The notes below the pieces were generated by a model. That model did not search any database and was not told where the DNA came from. It worked only from the letters and a program-made list of their open reading frames with translations. The translations under genes and the position numbers were made by a program. Positions 9,075 through 18,494 of a stretch of 46,231 nt of DNA are shown here, piece by piece. This stretch comes from Glaciecola sp. (GTDB lineage Bacteria; Pseudomonadota; Gammaproteobacteria; Enterobacterales; Alteromonadaceae), in NCBI GenBank assembly GCA_029246415.1, contig JAQWNF010000017.1:1-46231 (forward strand), read 5' to 3'. Numbering within the stretch: the first letter of the stretch is position 1; each line of letters opens with the position of its first letter.

Positions 9075-9500
9075 CTATTTCGTTGTTGGCAGATTAGCTG
9101 AAGACCATGCACTCATTCCGCCTTGAAGTACAGCAGCTTCGCTGAAGCCGGCTTTTAAAAGCTGTGATGCGGTCTTTTTGGCACTCATACCCATTGCACA
9201 TACTACTATAATGGGTTGTGATTTATGTTTTTCAAGCTTACTGAAGTCTGCACTTGCGATTTCGCTAGGTTTTAGCTGGCGTGCACCAACAATATGACCT
9301 TTTTTAAATTCATCCGGTTTACGAATATCGAGTAATATTGCATCTTCTTTATTTATTTTAAGTGTGGCTTGATGCGTGTTTAGCTCTTTTACTGCGGACA
9401 ATGCGCCAGCAACAAAGGTGTAGATAATCAATATGATTAACGCCAACCATACGCCAGATAAGAAAAAGTTATTTTGTGCAAACTCGACAATTTGTTCCAT
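9075..9500 (-). CDS. yibN: Membrane-anchored rhodanese-like protein (YibN type)
   Basis: A 141-residue protein with one N-terminal membrane segment (about residues 12-34) followed by a single rhodanese domain. Domain markers are LLDIRKPDEFKKGHI and the active-site loop VVCAMGMSA with Cys101, so sulfur transfer or disulfide/persulfide chemistry is possible. It is the first gene of the yibN-grxC-secB-gpsA cluster, the same order as in E. coli, where a role in membrane protein biogenesis has been proposed. The promoter must lie in the 175-bp divergent gap shared with gpmM. Confidence 0.88.
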   Translation of the reverse strand: MEQIVEFAQNNFFLSGVWLALIILIIYTFVAGALSAVKELNTHQATLKINKEDAILLDIRKPDEFKKGHIVGARQLKPSEIASADFSKLEKHKSQPIIVVCAMGMSAKKTASQLLKAGFSEAAVLQGGMSAWSSANLPTTK

Positions 9501-9675
9501 GAAAAAACACCATCACTAAAAATTTAAGAGTGCAAAGTATATCGAAAATCATAGATTTGACTAGTACTCATATGAATTAGCTAAAAAATATATACGAAAT
9601 AGTCACATTTACTTTATACCCGCAGCGTAAAATGATAATTTATATAGCGCAAAATTAACTATCTCTGAGGTACAC

Positions 9676-11211
9676 ATGACACAAAGCAAAACCCCATTAG
9701 CCTTGCTTATTTTAGATGGCTGGGGCTATCGAGAAGCAACTGAAAATAATGCGATACTGGCCGCGAATACGCCAAATTTGGATGCCTTACGTGCGCAATA
9801 CCCAAATACATTAATTTCAGGATCTGGCTTAGATGTGGGCTTACCTGATGGTCAAATGGGGAATTCCGAAGTTGGACACGTCAATCTAGGTGCTGGCCGA
9901 GTGGTTTACCAAGATTTTACCAAAATCACCAAAGCGATTGCAGACGGTGATTTCCAAACTAATCCTGTGTTAGTGGCTGCGATTGATAAAGCGATTGCTG
10001 CGGGCAAAGCTGTTCATTTATTAGGCTTGCTTTCTCCAGGTGGTGTGCATTCTCACGAAGAACATATCTTTGCAGCTATCGAATTAGCAGCAGCTCGAGG
10101 TGCTACAGCGATTTATTTACATGCATTTTTAGATGGGCGTGATACGCCACCTCGTTCAGCTCAAGCATCATTAGCCAAAGCCGATGCGGTATTTGCTCAA
10201 GCGGGTGTGGGCAAAACTGCCACTATGATCGGGCGCTATTACGCAATGGATCGCGATAACCGCTGGGATCGTGTTGAGCAGGCTTATCAATTAATGACGC
10301 AAGGATCTGGACTACATAGTGCTCAGAGCGCTGAAGCTGGATTAAGTGCTGCGTATGCACGTGATGAAAACGATGAATTTGTCGGCGCGACAGTTATCGG
10401 TGAGCCAGTTACTATGGAAGCCGGCGATACTGTAATTTTCATGAACTTCCGTGCTGATCGTGCGCGTCAACTCGCACATACCTTCGTCGACGAGAGCTTC
10501 ACTGGATTTGAGCGCGGCGCAGCGATTGCGTTCTCTGAATTTGTTATGTTGACTGAGTATGAAAGTAATTTAGCATTACCCTGTGCTTATCCACCTGCAC
10601 CATTACACAATGTATTGGGTGAGTGGTTACAAGATTACCATAAGACACAGTTACGCATTTCTGAAACAGAAAAATTCGCTCATGTGACGTTCTTTTTCTC
10701 AGGCGGAAAAGAAGACGAGTTTGTTGGTGAAAAGCGTATATTAATCCCATCTCCAGATGTGGCTACGTATGATTTACAACCTGAAATGAACTCTGAAAAA
10801 TTAACCGATGAATTAGTTAATGCTATTCGCTCGCGCGAATATGACGCCATTATTTGTAACTATCCAAATGGCGATATGGTTGGGCATACGGGTAACTTTG
10901 CTGCTGCGGTAAAAGCATGTGAAGCGGTTGATACGTGTATTGGGCGTGTAGTTGCTGCGTTGCAAGAAGTGGGAGGCGAATGCTTAATTACTGCCGACCA
11001 TGGTAATGCCGAGCAAATGCAAGATCCATCAACAGGTCAGGCACATACGGCGCATACAAGCGAACCTGTGCCGTTTATTTATGTTGGGCGTGACGCAACA
11101 TTTCGCACCGATGGCACGCTAAGTGATGTGGCTCCGACAATGTTACATTTAATGGGCATGGTACAACCAGAAGAAATGACAGGTACGCCGATTATGCGTT
11201 TAAAGGCATAA
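9676..11211 (+). CDS. gpmM: 2,3-bisphosphoglycerate-independent phosphoglycerate mutase
   Basis: Interconverts 3- and 2-phosphoglycerate in glycolysis and gluconeogenesis using two manganese ions. The 511-residue length and order of motifs fit the family. [11 protein letters not shown] (residues 10-20) carries a metal-binding Asp, [10 protein letters not shown] carries the phosphoserine nucleophile (Ser64), and [23 protein letters not shown] and the late [11 protein letters not shown] follow. A good ribosome site (TGAGGT) precedes ATG 9676. It is the first gene of gpmM-envC-yibQ, an order shared with E. coli. Confidence 0.97.
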   Translation: MTQSKTPLALLILDGWGYREATENNAILAANTPNLDALRAQYPNTLISGSGLDVGLPDGQMGNSEVGHVNLGAGRVVYQDFTKITKAIADGDFQTNPVLVAAIDKAIAAGKAVHLLGLLSPGGVHSHEEHIFAAIELAAARGATAIYLHAFLDGRDTPPRSAQASLAKADAVFAQAGVGKTATMIGRYYAMDRDNRWDRVEQAYQLMTQGSGLHSAQSAEAGLSAAYARDENDEFVGATVIGEPVTMEAGDTVIFMNFRADRARQLAHTFVDESFTGFERGAAIAFSEFVMLTEYESNLALPCAYPPAPLHNVLGEWLQDYHKTQLRISETEKFAHVTFFFSGGKEDEFVGEKRILIPSPDVATYDLQPEMNSEKLTDELVNAIRSREYDAIICNYPNGDMVGHTGNFAAAVKACEAVDTCIGRVVAALQEVGGECLITADHGNAEQMQDPSTGQAHTAHTSEPVPFIYVGRDATFRTDGTLSDVAPTMLHLMGMVQPEEMTGTPIMRLKA

Positions 11212-11221
11212 GTACTTGAAC

Positions 11222-12355
11222 ATGAGCGGTGTTAAAAAATGGACAGGTGCTTGGGTGTTATTTTGCTCAAGCATGTGTGTATGGTTGACACCGCTGCATG
11301 CTCAAGAAGCCGATCTAGAAAAAATCCAATCCGCGCTTAAAACTACCAAAGCGCAATTATTACAAAAAGAACAGCGTCGCAGTGCAATTTACTCTGAGTT
11401 AAAAGCTCAAGAAGAAGCCATTGCAGAAACCACCAAAGCGCTGAATAGTACACAAATTAAGTTGACGCAAAATCAAGTCGAACGCGATGATTTAAACAGT
11501 CAAAAAATCATTCTCGAACAAAACGTGACTAAGCAACAAGCTGTGATGGCCAAGCACATTAAGGCGTCATACATAGCCGGCAATTATGATTATGCCAAAA
11601 TGCTATTCAATCAAGAAGATGCAGCCAAGTTTGAGCGAGTACTTACTTACTACCAATTCCTTTATAAACAAAGAAAGCAAACCATCGACCAGTTTCGAAC
11701 TTACATAAGTGAGCTAACGCAAATCGAACAAGAGCTGTTTGCAAAAGAGTTAGAGCTTAACGAGTTGTTAAGCACCCAACAAGAACAGCAGTTAGTACTA
11801 AATACACAGCGTTCTCAACGTGAATTATCTATTAAGCAATTAGAACAACAGATCCAAAGTGATACAGCCAAAATTGAACAACTAGAGGCCGATGAATTAC
11901 GTATCGCAGAGGCGATAGAACAAGCTCGTCGAGAAAGTGCCGAACAACAATCATTGCTTGGATTACTGCCATACAAAGGCGCGTTATTACATCCTGCTGA
12001 AGGACGGTTACGCCGTTTGTTTGGACGTGTTAGGCAAGGACAGGTCCGTTGGAAGGGCGTGTTGTTTCAAGGTGAAGAAGGTTCAGAGATCCGCGCAATT
12101 CAAGCTGGTCGAGTACTATTTTCTGAATGGTTACGCGGTTTTGGCTTAGTCATGATTATTGATCACGGTAAAGGCTATATGTCTGTATATGGTTACAATC
12201 AAGCATTACTCAAACAGCCCGGTGATACAGTGACTCGCGGCGAGACAGTCGCATTAATGGGGCAATCGGGCGGACAATCACGTCCTTATTTGTATTTTGA
12301 AATTCGCCGAAAAGGTATTCCAGTCAATCCTACTGCTTGGTTATCGCAACGCTAA
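11222..12355 (+). CDS. envC: Murein hydrolase activator EnvC
   Basis: Periplasmic activator of the septal amidases AmiA/AmiB, needed for daughter-cell separation. It has a signal peptide ending at LHA-QE, a long coiled coil (roughly residues 28-245, rich in Glu, Gln and Lys) and a C-terminal LytM/M23-like domain. That domain lacks zinc ligands: the usual HLHFE reads YLYFE and the YGH motif reads YGY. This is the known degenerate, non-enzymatic state of EnvC. Start uncertain: ATG 11222 gives 377 residues; an in-frame TTG at 11216 is better spaced from AAGG (11203-11206) and adds two residues. It lies 10 bases after gpmM. Confidence 0.93.
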   Translation: MSGVKKWTGAWVLFCSSMCVWLTPLHAQEADLEKIQSALKTTKAQLLQKEQRRSAIYSELKAQEEAIAETTKALNSTQIKLTQNQVERDDLNSQKIILEQNVTKQQAVMAKHIKASYIAGNYDYAKMLFNQEDAAKFERVLTYYQFLYKQRKQTIDQFRTYISELTQIEQELFAKELELNELLSTQQEQQLVLNTQRSQRELSIKQLEQQIQSDTAKIEQLEADELRIAEAIEQARRESAEQQSLLGLLPYKGALLHPAEGRLRRLFGRVRQGQVRWKGVLFQGEEGSEIRAIQAGRVLFSEWLRGFGLVMIIDHGKGYMSVYGYNQALLKQPGDTVTRGETVALMGQSGGQSRPYLYFEIRRKGIPVNPTAWLSQR

Positions 12356-12460
12356 GTTATACACAAATCTCAGATGTGTGTAAGAAATTGTCTACTTTTA
12401 GTGCAAATACCAGTGTAAGTTGTTATTATTTAATCAATTAGTCAAAGATTATCCGCTTAC

Positions 12461-13357
12461 ATGCACTTAATACGTTCACATTTTAATGCCAATATACAGC
12501 GCAACATGTCCCAACTGCTGAGTGCCAGTATTGCGTGCTTGTGTTTATTGGTATACGCCCTGGTAAGCATGGCCCAAGCTGCAACTACCGCGGTTAATCG
12601 AGCGACAGCACATTCTATTACACCTAGCTATATCAGCATTATTATCGACGATATCGGTTACAAACATACTGATAAGCAGTTTACTCAACTGCCAAAAGAA
12701 ATCTCATTTGCTATCTTGCCACACGCACATTATTCCTATGATCTCGGTGTACAAGCCGGAGAACAAGGCAGAGATGTGATGTTACATCTGCCATTAGAAT
12801 CGATTGTACCATCAGGCCAGCTCGGCGACGGGGCATTGATGACCTATATGGACGGTGATCAGCTGCAACAGACATTTGCTCAAGCGTTAGCCTCTGTGCC
12901 GAATGCGGTGGGTATCAATAACCATATGGGCAGTAAATTTACCCAGTTATCTGGCCCTTTATATGCGTTGATGGATCTAGTTGCACATCAACAGTTGTTT
13001 TTTATTGATAGCCGCACGACACCTTTTTCTAGGGGAGAGTCGATAGCACGACAAAAAGGCGTAGAGACAGCTAGTCGAAATGTATTTTTGGACCATGTGA
13101 CCTCAGCTGATTTTATCGAAGGACAATTTCAGCATCTTATCCGAAAAGCCAAGCGTAATGGTCATGCTCTAGCGATTGGACACCCGCATGATAAGACACT
13201 AACGTTTTTATTGAAAAATCTCCCCTTATTAACTCAATACAATATCAAATTAGTTGGTATTCAAGATTATTTGTATCTCACTGATCCGAAAGCTAAAATT
13301 CAATCTCCTTCGCAACCTATAGAGCAACTAGCCCCACAGACAGCTCCGCAGCCTTAG
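12461..13357 (+). CDS. yibQ: Divergent polysaccharide deacetylase family protein (YibQ type)
   Basis: An exported protein of the COG2861/YibQ family, distantly related to NodB-type polysaccharide deacetylases. Its enzymatic role is unproven. The hydrophobic segment at residues 16-40 ends at AQA-AT, a likely signal peptide. Family motifs follow: IIIDDIGY, ISFAILPHA, EQGRDVMLHLPLE and NNHMGSKFT, with IGHPHDKTL near the end. Two starts are possible, ATG 12461 (used here) or ATG 12506, which begins just before the signal peptide; neither has a strong ribosome site. The position behind gpmM-envC suggests a cell-envelope role. The C-terminus is Pro/Gln-rich and disordered. Confidence 0.85.
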   Translation: MHLIRSHFNANIQRNMSQLLSASIACLCLLVYALVSMAQAATTAVNRATAHSITPSYISIIIDDIGYKHTDKQFTQLPKEISFAILPHAHYSYDLGVQAGEQGRDVMLHLPLESIVPSGQLGDGALMTYMDGDQLQQTFAQALASVPNAVGINNHMGSKFTQLSGPLYALMDLVAHQQLFFIDSRTTPFSRGESIARQKGVETASRNVFLDHVTSADFIEGQFQHLIRKAKRNGHALAIGHPHDKTLTFLLKNLPLLTQYNIKLVGIQDYLYLTDPKAKIQSPSQPIEQLAPQTAPQP

Positions 13358-13374
13358 AAATTATTAGCGTGCTG

Positions 13375-13407
13375 TACGCTTTATGTTATACTATAACATA
13401 AAGCGTA
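13375..13407. promoter_or_regulatory. Zur-type palindrome upstream of the MerC-family gene
   Basis: A perfect inverted repeat of two 16-base arms around a single C at 13391. Its core ATGTTATACTATAACAT matches the known gammaproteobacterial Zur box (ATGTTATANTATAACAT) at every defined base. A -10-like hexamer TATACT (13387-13392) lies at its centre, so a bound repressor would cover the promoter. It ends 21 bases before the GTG start. No U-tract follows, so it is not a terminator of yibQ. Confidence 0.8.
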
Positions 13408-13428
13408 ATCAGAATGTGAAAGCGAAGC

Positions 13429-13887
13429 GTGAACAAACCAAGTACAAAAACTGCAACAATAACAGATACAGCACAAGTATCTCAAGAAACTGACAATACA
13501 GTATTTGATAAGATGGGCATTTGGATCTCAAGTATCTGCGCATTTCATTGCCTAGCATTGCCGGTATTGTTGCCTATGGTTCCGTTGATTGCGAGTTCTT
13601 TTGTGGCTGAAGTGTGGTTTGAAAGAATGATCTTAAGTATTTCGATCTTGATTGGATTTATAGGCTTGTTTATCGGTTTTTATAAATATCACCGCCAGCT
13701 ATATCCATTGTATTCGTTAACGGTCGGTGCAATTATCTATTGGCATAAAGATATGTTCGGACATGAGTATGAGCCATTTACTATTGCAGTTGGCGCATTG
13801 CTGATTATTGTTGCGCACTATATCAACCTGAAACTGTGCCGTTCGTGTAACAGCTGCCAAACAGATAGCTGCGCTAGCGCATTATAA
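13429..13887 (+). CDS. MerC domain membrane protein, probably zinc-regulated
   Basis: A 152-residue inner-membrane protein with about four hydrophobic segments. The MerC family marker is the cysteine pair CAFHC (Cys37, Cys41) at the start of the first membrane helix; MerC proteins carry mercuric ions in mercury-resistance operons. The C-terminal tail adds Cys137, Cys140, Cys143 and Cys148, a likely soft-metal site. There are no mer genes nearby. Instead a Zur palindrome sits 21 bases upstream, so zinc acquisition or handling is more likely than mercury transport (inference). The start is GTG; the in-frame alternative would be Met29. The gene overlaps the convergent phosphodiesterase gene by 14 bases. 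Confidence 0.85.
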   Translation: MNKPSTKTATITDTAQVSQETDNTVFDKMGIWISSICAFHCLALPVLLPMVPLIASSFVAEVWFERMILSISILIGFIGLFIGFYKYHRQLYPLYSLTVGAIIYWHKDMFGHEYEPFTIAVGALLIIVAHYINLKLCRSCNSCQTDSCASAL

Positions 13888-14530
13888 GCGTATCATTACT
13901 AAAGATAGCATCCACTTTCCACTGTGCTAAGCGTTGCGCGACTTCAATGTCATTGACGGTATAAACCCATACCTGTTTATCCAAACGATGCGCGTCAGCG
14001 ACTAGCTCTGGCGTGACCATATCCTTATCAATTGCCACAATATCAAACTCACCTGAGACAGCGTATTGGGCTAAATCTTTGGGTAAATGCGCAATCAATC
14101 CACCATATTGTGTGTTTAATCCTGCTTTTTGATAAGCATCTAATAAACGATGATTAAATGATGATAAGACGGTATCAGAATTAATTAACCCCCGTTGCTG
14201 TATGTCTAATAAATGTTGAGTAAACAACTCGTTGTCATCGACTGATTTGACTTCTATGTTGCTGATACACTCATTATTTATTAGATTTAATACTTGCTCT
14301 AGTGTGGGGATCAAATGTTCATTAATCAGCTCAGGGGTTAAATCAGCTAGGGTTAAACCAATATTATGAGTGCGTACCATGCTCTCATCGTGCATCACTA
14401 CGGCTTGTTCATTAATAAAATGAACGTCAAATTCAATGCCTGCAATTGGGTGAGTTAGTGCAATATGAAATGCTTCAAAGGAGTTTTCTTGTGCATATTG
14501 ACTGGCGCCGCGGTGAGCAATGATTTTCAT
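13874..14530 (-). CDS. Glycerophosphodiester phosphodiesterase
   Basis: Hydrolyses glycerophosphodiesters (lipid deacylation products) to glycerol 3-phosphate and an alcohol. The 218-residue protein is a compact cytosolic form like UgpQ: no signal peptide. Catalytic and metal-binding positions are visible in IIAHRGAS (His6, Arg7), QENSF (Glu15), GIEFDVH (Glu33, Asp35) and MHDES (His47). The usual ENT reads ENS. The end has VYTVND and DAIFSND, as expected. The last codons overlap the 3' end of the MerC-family gene tail to tail. ugpQ would be the nearest E. coli name but orthology is not certain. Confidence 0.92.
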   Translation of the reverse strand: MKIIAHRGASQYAQENSFEAFHIALTHPIAGIEFDVHFINEQAVVMHDESMVRTHNIGLTLADLTPELINEHLIPTLEQVLNLINNECISNIEVKSVDDNELFTQHLLDIQQRGLINSDTVLSSFNHRLLDAYQKAGLNTQYGGLIAHLPKDLAQYAVSGEFDIVAIDKDMVTPELVADAHRLDKQVWVYTVNDIEVAQRLAQWKVDAIFSNDTLIMR

Positions 14531-14618
14531 AAAAGTCTTCTAAATTGGTGCGTTAACTTACATACTAAGCAAAACGCCCAAACAGAAATCGTAACACGAC
14601 TTAAGTTTTAATTTAGCG

Positions 14619-15494
14619 TTAAGCTTTGGCTTTTTGCTGAACCCGCTGGGTATTAATAGTCTCGTACACTGCGGCAGAAATGACCATTAATCCACCTAAA
14701 ATAGTTTGCCAACGGGGATCTTCGCCAAGTAGGATAATGGCAAATATGACACCATAGAAAGGTTGCATACAAGCGACAAGGGAAAAGGTTTTGGCGCGTA
14801 AATGACGTAATGCTGCAGCCACTGCAGCATGAGGAACAGCAGTAAAAAATATCCCTAAGGCTGCAAGTAAGCCCCATGTATTAGCATCCGCAGTCGCGAT
14901 TTCGTCGACACCTAACAAAGCGATACAACCCGTCACAATTAAGGTTTGATAGGCCATTGCTCGAGTTCCCGAATAATGGGAAAAAAACTTACGGTGCATA
15001 AGGTTGCGCATTGAATACAAAAAAGCCGAAAAGACACCGACTCCGATGCCCAGAGTCACATCATTGTCAAATGACACATCTGGCACCATGATAGCAATAC
15101 CGATGAAGACGACCAAGGCACTGCACATATCTTGCCATGCAAGTTTGATCCCTTCAAAAAACGGTTCAAGTAAGACAGTAATTACTGGAAAAGTAAATAA
15201 TGCAATGATCCCCACAGATACCGATGATAACTGCATCGCTAGAAAGTATGTGACCCAATGGGCAGCCATCACTACCCCGAGTAAGGCACCGATGAAATAA
15301 TCACGTTTAGAGTCTAGACGCATTGATTCGCCTAACACTCTGACTAACAAATATAAAAACACACATGCAAAAAATGAACGGCCTAATGTAATCGCCATCG
15401 CAGAGAGAGGGATAATTTGTGAAAACAAAGCGGTGCCACCTAACAAAATAACAGTTAGGTGCAGCGAATAGAGACTACGTTTGACAGGATCCAT
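14619..15494 (-). CDS. DMT superfamily (EamA) transporter
   Basis: An inner-membrane protein of 291 residues with about ten hydrophobic helices in two EamA halves (roughly residues 5-135 and 150-285), the pattern of drug/metabolite exporters such as RhtA or YdcZ-like carriers. The substrate cannot be told from sequence. I start at ATG 15494, which has GGA about 6 bases upstream; the open frame continues four codons to a TTG at 15506. It lies 24 bases after psd on the same strand and may be transcribed with rsgA-psd. Confidence 0.88.
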   Translation of the reverse strand: MDPVKRSLYSLHLTVILLGGTALFSQIIPLSAMAITLGRSFFACVFLYLLVRVLGESMRLDSKRDYFIGALLGVVMAAHWVTYFLAMQLSSVSVGIIALFTFPVITVLLEPFFEGIKLAWQDMCSALVVFIGIAIMVPDVSFDNDVTLGIGVGVFSAFLYSMRNLMHRKFFSHYSGTRAMAYQTLIVTGCIALLGVDEIATADANTWGLLAALGIFFTAVPHAAVAAALRHLRAKTFSLVACMQPFYGVIFAIILLGEDPRWQTILGGLMVISAAVYETINTQRVQQKAKA

Positions 15495-15518
15495 AACGAT
15501 TTCCAATAAAATTAAGGA

Positions 15519-16385
15519 TTAATCGTTAGATTTAATTGTAGCAAATGGCTGACCGAGACGTGTGACATCTTCAGCGGCTAATTCACCAAAATCGACTTTG
15601 TTAGGTTCAAAACAAGCTACTATGGTAGAGCCTAATTTAAATAGCCCCATTTCTTCGCCTTTTTGCAACGTCACGCTGTCACCTGATGCATCAGTATATT
15701 GCCAATGAGTAACATGTTTACCTGCTGGAGGAGTAACGTTACCAGCCCAAATAGTTTCGATGCTCGCAACAATCGTTGCTCCAACCAATACAATCGCCAT
15801 CTTGCCAATTTCGGTGTCAAAAATTGCTACCACACGCTCATTACGAGCAAACAAACCCGGTACGTTTTGCGCGGTTATTGGATTAACAGAAAAAAGCTCA
15901 CCTGGTACATAAATCATGTCGGTCAGTTTACCGGTCATTGGCATGTGGATGCGGTGATAATCGCGCGGTGATAAATAAATAGTGGCAAAGTCTCCGCCTT
16001 TAAACGGTGCCGCGACCGTAGCATCTCCACCTAATAATGCGGTTAAACTATAGTGATGACCTTTCGCTTGAAAAATTGTGTCGCCTTTAATTAGACCGAG
16101 TTGACTGACGGTACCGTCTACGGCATGGCCTAACTCTTGGCTATCATCACTAAAAGGACGTAAGCCGTCTTTTAATTGGCGGGTAAAAAATGCATTGAAA
16201 GAAGTGTAATGCTCAGGGTTTTCATGTTGTGCTTCACTCATATCAACATTAAATTGTTTGATAAAAGCACGAATGATGGTGGTGGTGACGCGGCCGTATT
16301 CGGCAGCTGCAAGTGCGCCAACTAGGCGTGATAATGCGTGTTTAGGTAAAATATATTGTAATTTAACTTTTAGCCAGTTGATCAA
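15519..16385 (-). CDS. psd: Phosphatidylserine decarboxylase proenzyme
   Basis: Makes phosphatidylethanolamine from phosphatidylserine at the inner membrane. The proenzyme cleaves itself at LGST (Ser253 in this numbering), giving the pyruvoyl group; the Asp and His of the self-cleavage triad are in HAVDGTV and SPRDYHRIHMP. The longest frame begins at a TTG at 16448, but TTG 16385 is better. It has TTGGAG 8 bases upstream and gives an N-terminus (INWLKVKLQYILPK) that aligns with E. coli Psd (LNSFKLSLQYILPK). The product is then 288 residues. It follows rsgA as in E. coli. Confidence 0.95.
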   Translation of the reverse strand: MINWLKVKLQYILPKHALSRLVGALAAAEYGRVTTTIIRAFIKQFNVDMSEAQHENPEHYTSFNAFFTRQLKDGLRPFSDDSQELGHAVDGTVSQLGLIKGDTIFQAKGHHYSLTALLGGDATVAAPFKGGDFATIYLSPRDYHRIHMPMTGKLTDMIYVPGELFSVNPITAQNVPGLFARNERVVAIFDTEIGKMAIVLVGATIVASIETIWAGNVTPPAGKHVTHWQYTDASGDSVTLQKGEEMGLFKLGSTIVACFEPNKVDFGELAAEDVTRLGQPFATIKSND

Positions 16386-16466
16386 CGCTAATACTCCAAG
16401 GACAAAATAGGTCGCTATTGTACTGGAAAAATCTGCAGATGTACGCAATCAATACGCACTTAATCA

Positions 16467-17489
16467 TCAGCTTTTAGAATAACTAGGACGCTTTTCTTCC
16501 ATTGCGTCGATAATTTTGTGGTACGACTCATATCTTGCTTCGTCAATGATACCGTTATCAACGGCGTCGCGGATCAAGCAGCCAGGATCATCACCGTGTT
16601 TACAATCACGGAATTTACACCCGCCTAAATAGTCTCTAAATTCGATAAATCCGCGCGTAATTTGTTCATCAGGCAAATGCCATAATGAAAATTCACGCAC
16701 ACCCGGTGAGTCGATGACATCGCCGCCTTCGGTGAAATGTAAGAGTTTAGCTGTAGTGGTGGTGTGTGTACCCAAACCTGAATTTTGCGAGACATCACCG
16801 ACAACTTCATCGGCATCAGGGAGTAGTTGATTCACTAGTGAAGATTTGCCTACCCCTGATTGTCCAACGAATACACTGATATTATCTGTTAGCAATTGTG
16901 CTAAATCGGCAATACCTTCACCGGTTACACAGCTTGTAAGCAGCACTTTGTAACCTATATCGTGGTAAACCGTTAACAAATCGACGACCATTTCTCGGTC
17001 TTCTTCATCAAGTAATTCCATCTTATTAATCACAATAACAGGTTGTATTTGAACGTCTTCACAGGCGACAAGATAGCGGTCAATAATATGCGGGGATAAT
17101 GTCGGTACAATTGAGCTGACAATAATGATTTGATCTATATTAGCTGCAATGGGTTTGACGCCATCATAAAAATCAGGTCGCGTGAGGACGGTTTTACGGT
17201 CGTGCACAATCTCAATAACACCTAGATCACGAGGTTCTTCAGAAATACTAGGACAAAAAATAACACTATCACCACACACGACTGAGTCAATGGTGCGACG
17301 GATATGGCATTTGTGTGTAGTACCGCTGGTATCTTCAACATTCGCATGTTTACCAAAACGGCCAACCACAATGCCAGCTTGAGCGGTACCAAGATTATCG
17401 TGCTCAATCGGTGTTTTGCTTAAACGCAAAGAACGGTTTGTCGATACTTGACGTTTCTGTCGATGGGTGAGTTTTGGTTTTTTTGCCAC
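16467..17489 (-). CDS. rsgA: Ribosome small-subunit-dependent GTPase A
   Basis: Circularly permuted GTPase that checks late 30S subunit maturation. Order of parts in 340 residues: basic N-terminal tail; OB fold (about 35-105); NKME (155-158, G4); P-loop GQSGVGKSS (209-217, G1); DSPG (260-263, G3); and a zinc site with Cys291, Cys296, His298 and Cys304. The start is GTG at 17489, with a weak ribosome site; the resulting N-terminus (AKKPKLTHRQKRQV) fits the family. It is divergent from orn across 117 bp and followed by psd. Confidence 0.96.
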   Translation of the reverse strand: MAKKPKLTHRQKRQVSTNRSLRLSKTPIEHDNLGTAQAGIVVGRFGKHANVEDTSGTTHKCHIRRTIDSVVCGDSVIFCPSISEEPRDLGVIEIVHDRKTVLTRPDFYDGVKPIAANIDQIIIVSSIVPTLSPHIIDRYLVACEDVQIQPVIVINKMELLDEEDREMVVDLLTVYHDIGYKVLLTSCVTGEGIADLAQLLTDNISVFVGQSGVGKSSLVNQLLPDADEVVGDVSQNSGLGTHTTTTAKLLHFTEGGDVIDSPGVREFSLWHLPDEQITRGFIEFRDYLGGCKFRDCKHGDDPGCLIRDAVDNGIIDEARYESYHKIIDAMEEKRPSYSKS

Positions 17490-17606
17490 TGTAGCCTAGT
17501 CGATGTAAAATAAAACTTAATGTAAGGTCCATGTTACCGTTAAGATATACGGATTACCATGTATTAATTACGCTACACCTATTTCTCACGACGGACAGGA
17601 TATTTT

Positions 17607-18182
17607 ATGAGTGACACGAGTCAAACAATGACAAGCCCACAATGCAATGAAAGCAATCTGATTTGGATTGATATGGAAATGACAGGGTTAGATCCAGAAA
17701 CCTGCGTTGTTCTTGAAATAGCAACCATAGTCACTGATGCACAATTAAATGTATTAGCAGAAGGACCAGTGCTCGCCATACATCAATCTGATGAAGTATT
17801 AGCAAACATGAATGAGTGGTGTATAGATGTGCATGGTAAAACAGGATTGACGCAACGTTGTCGTGATAGTCAAGTCAGTGTAACTGATGCGCAAGCACAA
17901 ACTATTGCATTTTTATCGCAGTGGGTACCGGCGGGAAAATCACCACTATGCGGTAACACCATAGGTCAAGACCGACGTTTTATGGTGAAATATATGCCAG
18001 AGTTAGAAAATTATTGTCACTACCGAAGTATTGATGTTAGCACCATTAAAGAGTTAGCTTCACGCTGGCAACCTACTGTTTTAAAAGGATTTAACAAGAA
18101 GGGGGTGCATTTGGCATTGGCGGATATTCAAGAGTCAATCGCAGAATTACAGTACTATCGCACGCATGTTTTTAAAATTTAA
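17607..18182 (+). CDS. orn: Oligoribonuclease
   Basis: 3'-to-5' exoribonuclease that finishes RNA turnover by degrading di- to pentanucleotides, including pGpG from cyclic-di-GMP breakdown. The 191-residue protein has the DEDDh fold: [11 protein letters not shown] (Asp22, Glu24), the [17 protein letters not shown] segment with its Asp, and [14 protein letters not shown] with the catalytic His/Asp. An N-terminal tail of about 15 residues precedes the usual start of the domain. It is divergent from rsgA and followed by tRNA-Gly, the same neighbourhood as in E. coli. Confidence 0.97.
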   Translation: MSDTSQTMTSPQCNESNLIWIDMEMTGLDPETCVVLEIATIVTDAQLNVLAEGPVLAIHQSDEVLANMNEWCIDVHGKTGLTQRCRDSQVSVTDAQAQTIAFLSQWVPAGKSPLCGNTIGQDRRFMVKYMPELENYCHYRSIDVSTIKELASRWQPTVLKGFNKKGVHLALADIQESIAELQYYRTHVFKI

Positions 18183-18194
18183 TTAATAAAAGAC

Positions 18195-18222
18195 TTGCAA
18201 GGCTCAAATATCTTTGTAAAAT
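18195..18222 (+). promoter_or_regulatory. Promoter of tRNA-Gly(GCC)
   Basis: TTGCAA (18195-18200) and TAAAAT (18217-18222) with a 16-base spacer, followed by the GC-rich stretch GCGCTCC expected at stable-RNA promoters under stringent control. The tRNA starts 13 bases after the -10. Confidence 0.65.
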
Positions 18223-18235
18223 GCGCTCCTCAATT

Positions 18236-18311
18236 GCGGGAATAGCTCAGCTGGTAGAGCACAACCTTGCCAAGGTTGGGGTCGCGAGTTCGAATCTCGT
18301 TTCCCGCTCCA
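18236..18311 (+). tRNA. tRNA-Gly(GCC)
   Basis: 76 bases including an encoded CCA. The acceptor stem GCGGGAA pairs with TTCCCGC, the T arm contains GTTCGAATC, and the anticodon loop reads CTTGCCAA with anticodon GCC. It is a single copy; E. coli has three tandem copies beside orn. Confidence 0.97.
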
Positions 18312-18321
18312 AACACTAAAA

Positions 18322-18354
18322 AACGTCGCCTTTCATCGAAAGTCGGCGTTTTTT
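18322..18354 (+). terminator. Intrinsic terminator after tRNA-Gly
   Basis: A 13-bp stem (AACGTCGCCTTTC against GAAAGTCGGCGTT, with one wobble pair and one mismatch) followed by six Ts. It closes the tRNA transcript and separates it from the receptor gene. Confidence 0.8.
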
Positions 18355-18494
18355 GCTTTTAAGTCTCAAATTACTTATACCAATCCCTTGTACCTCACTA
18401 AAGAAACGCTTAAAATCCGCGCGGTTAAAAGTACATCAGTTAATAATAATAACGTCACACTATTACATTTATAATTAATAAACGGGATTCCTCT

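Noticed and set aside
18355..18494. Fur, Zur or other metal box before the TonB-dependent receptor
   Set aside because: No convincing palindrome was found in the gap; the receptor substrate cannot be inferred from regulation.
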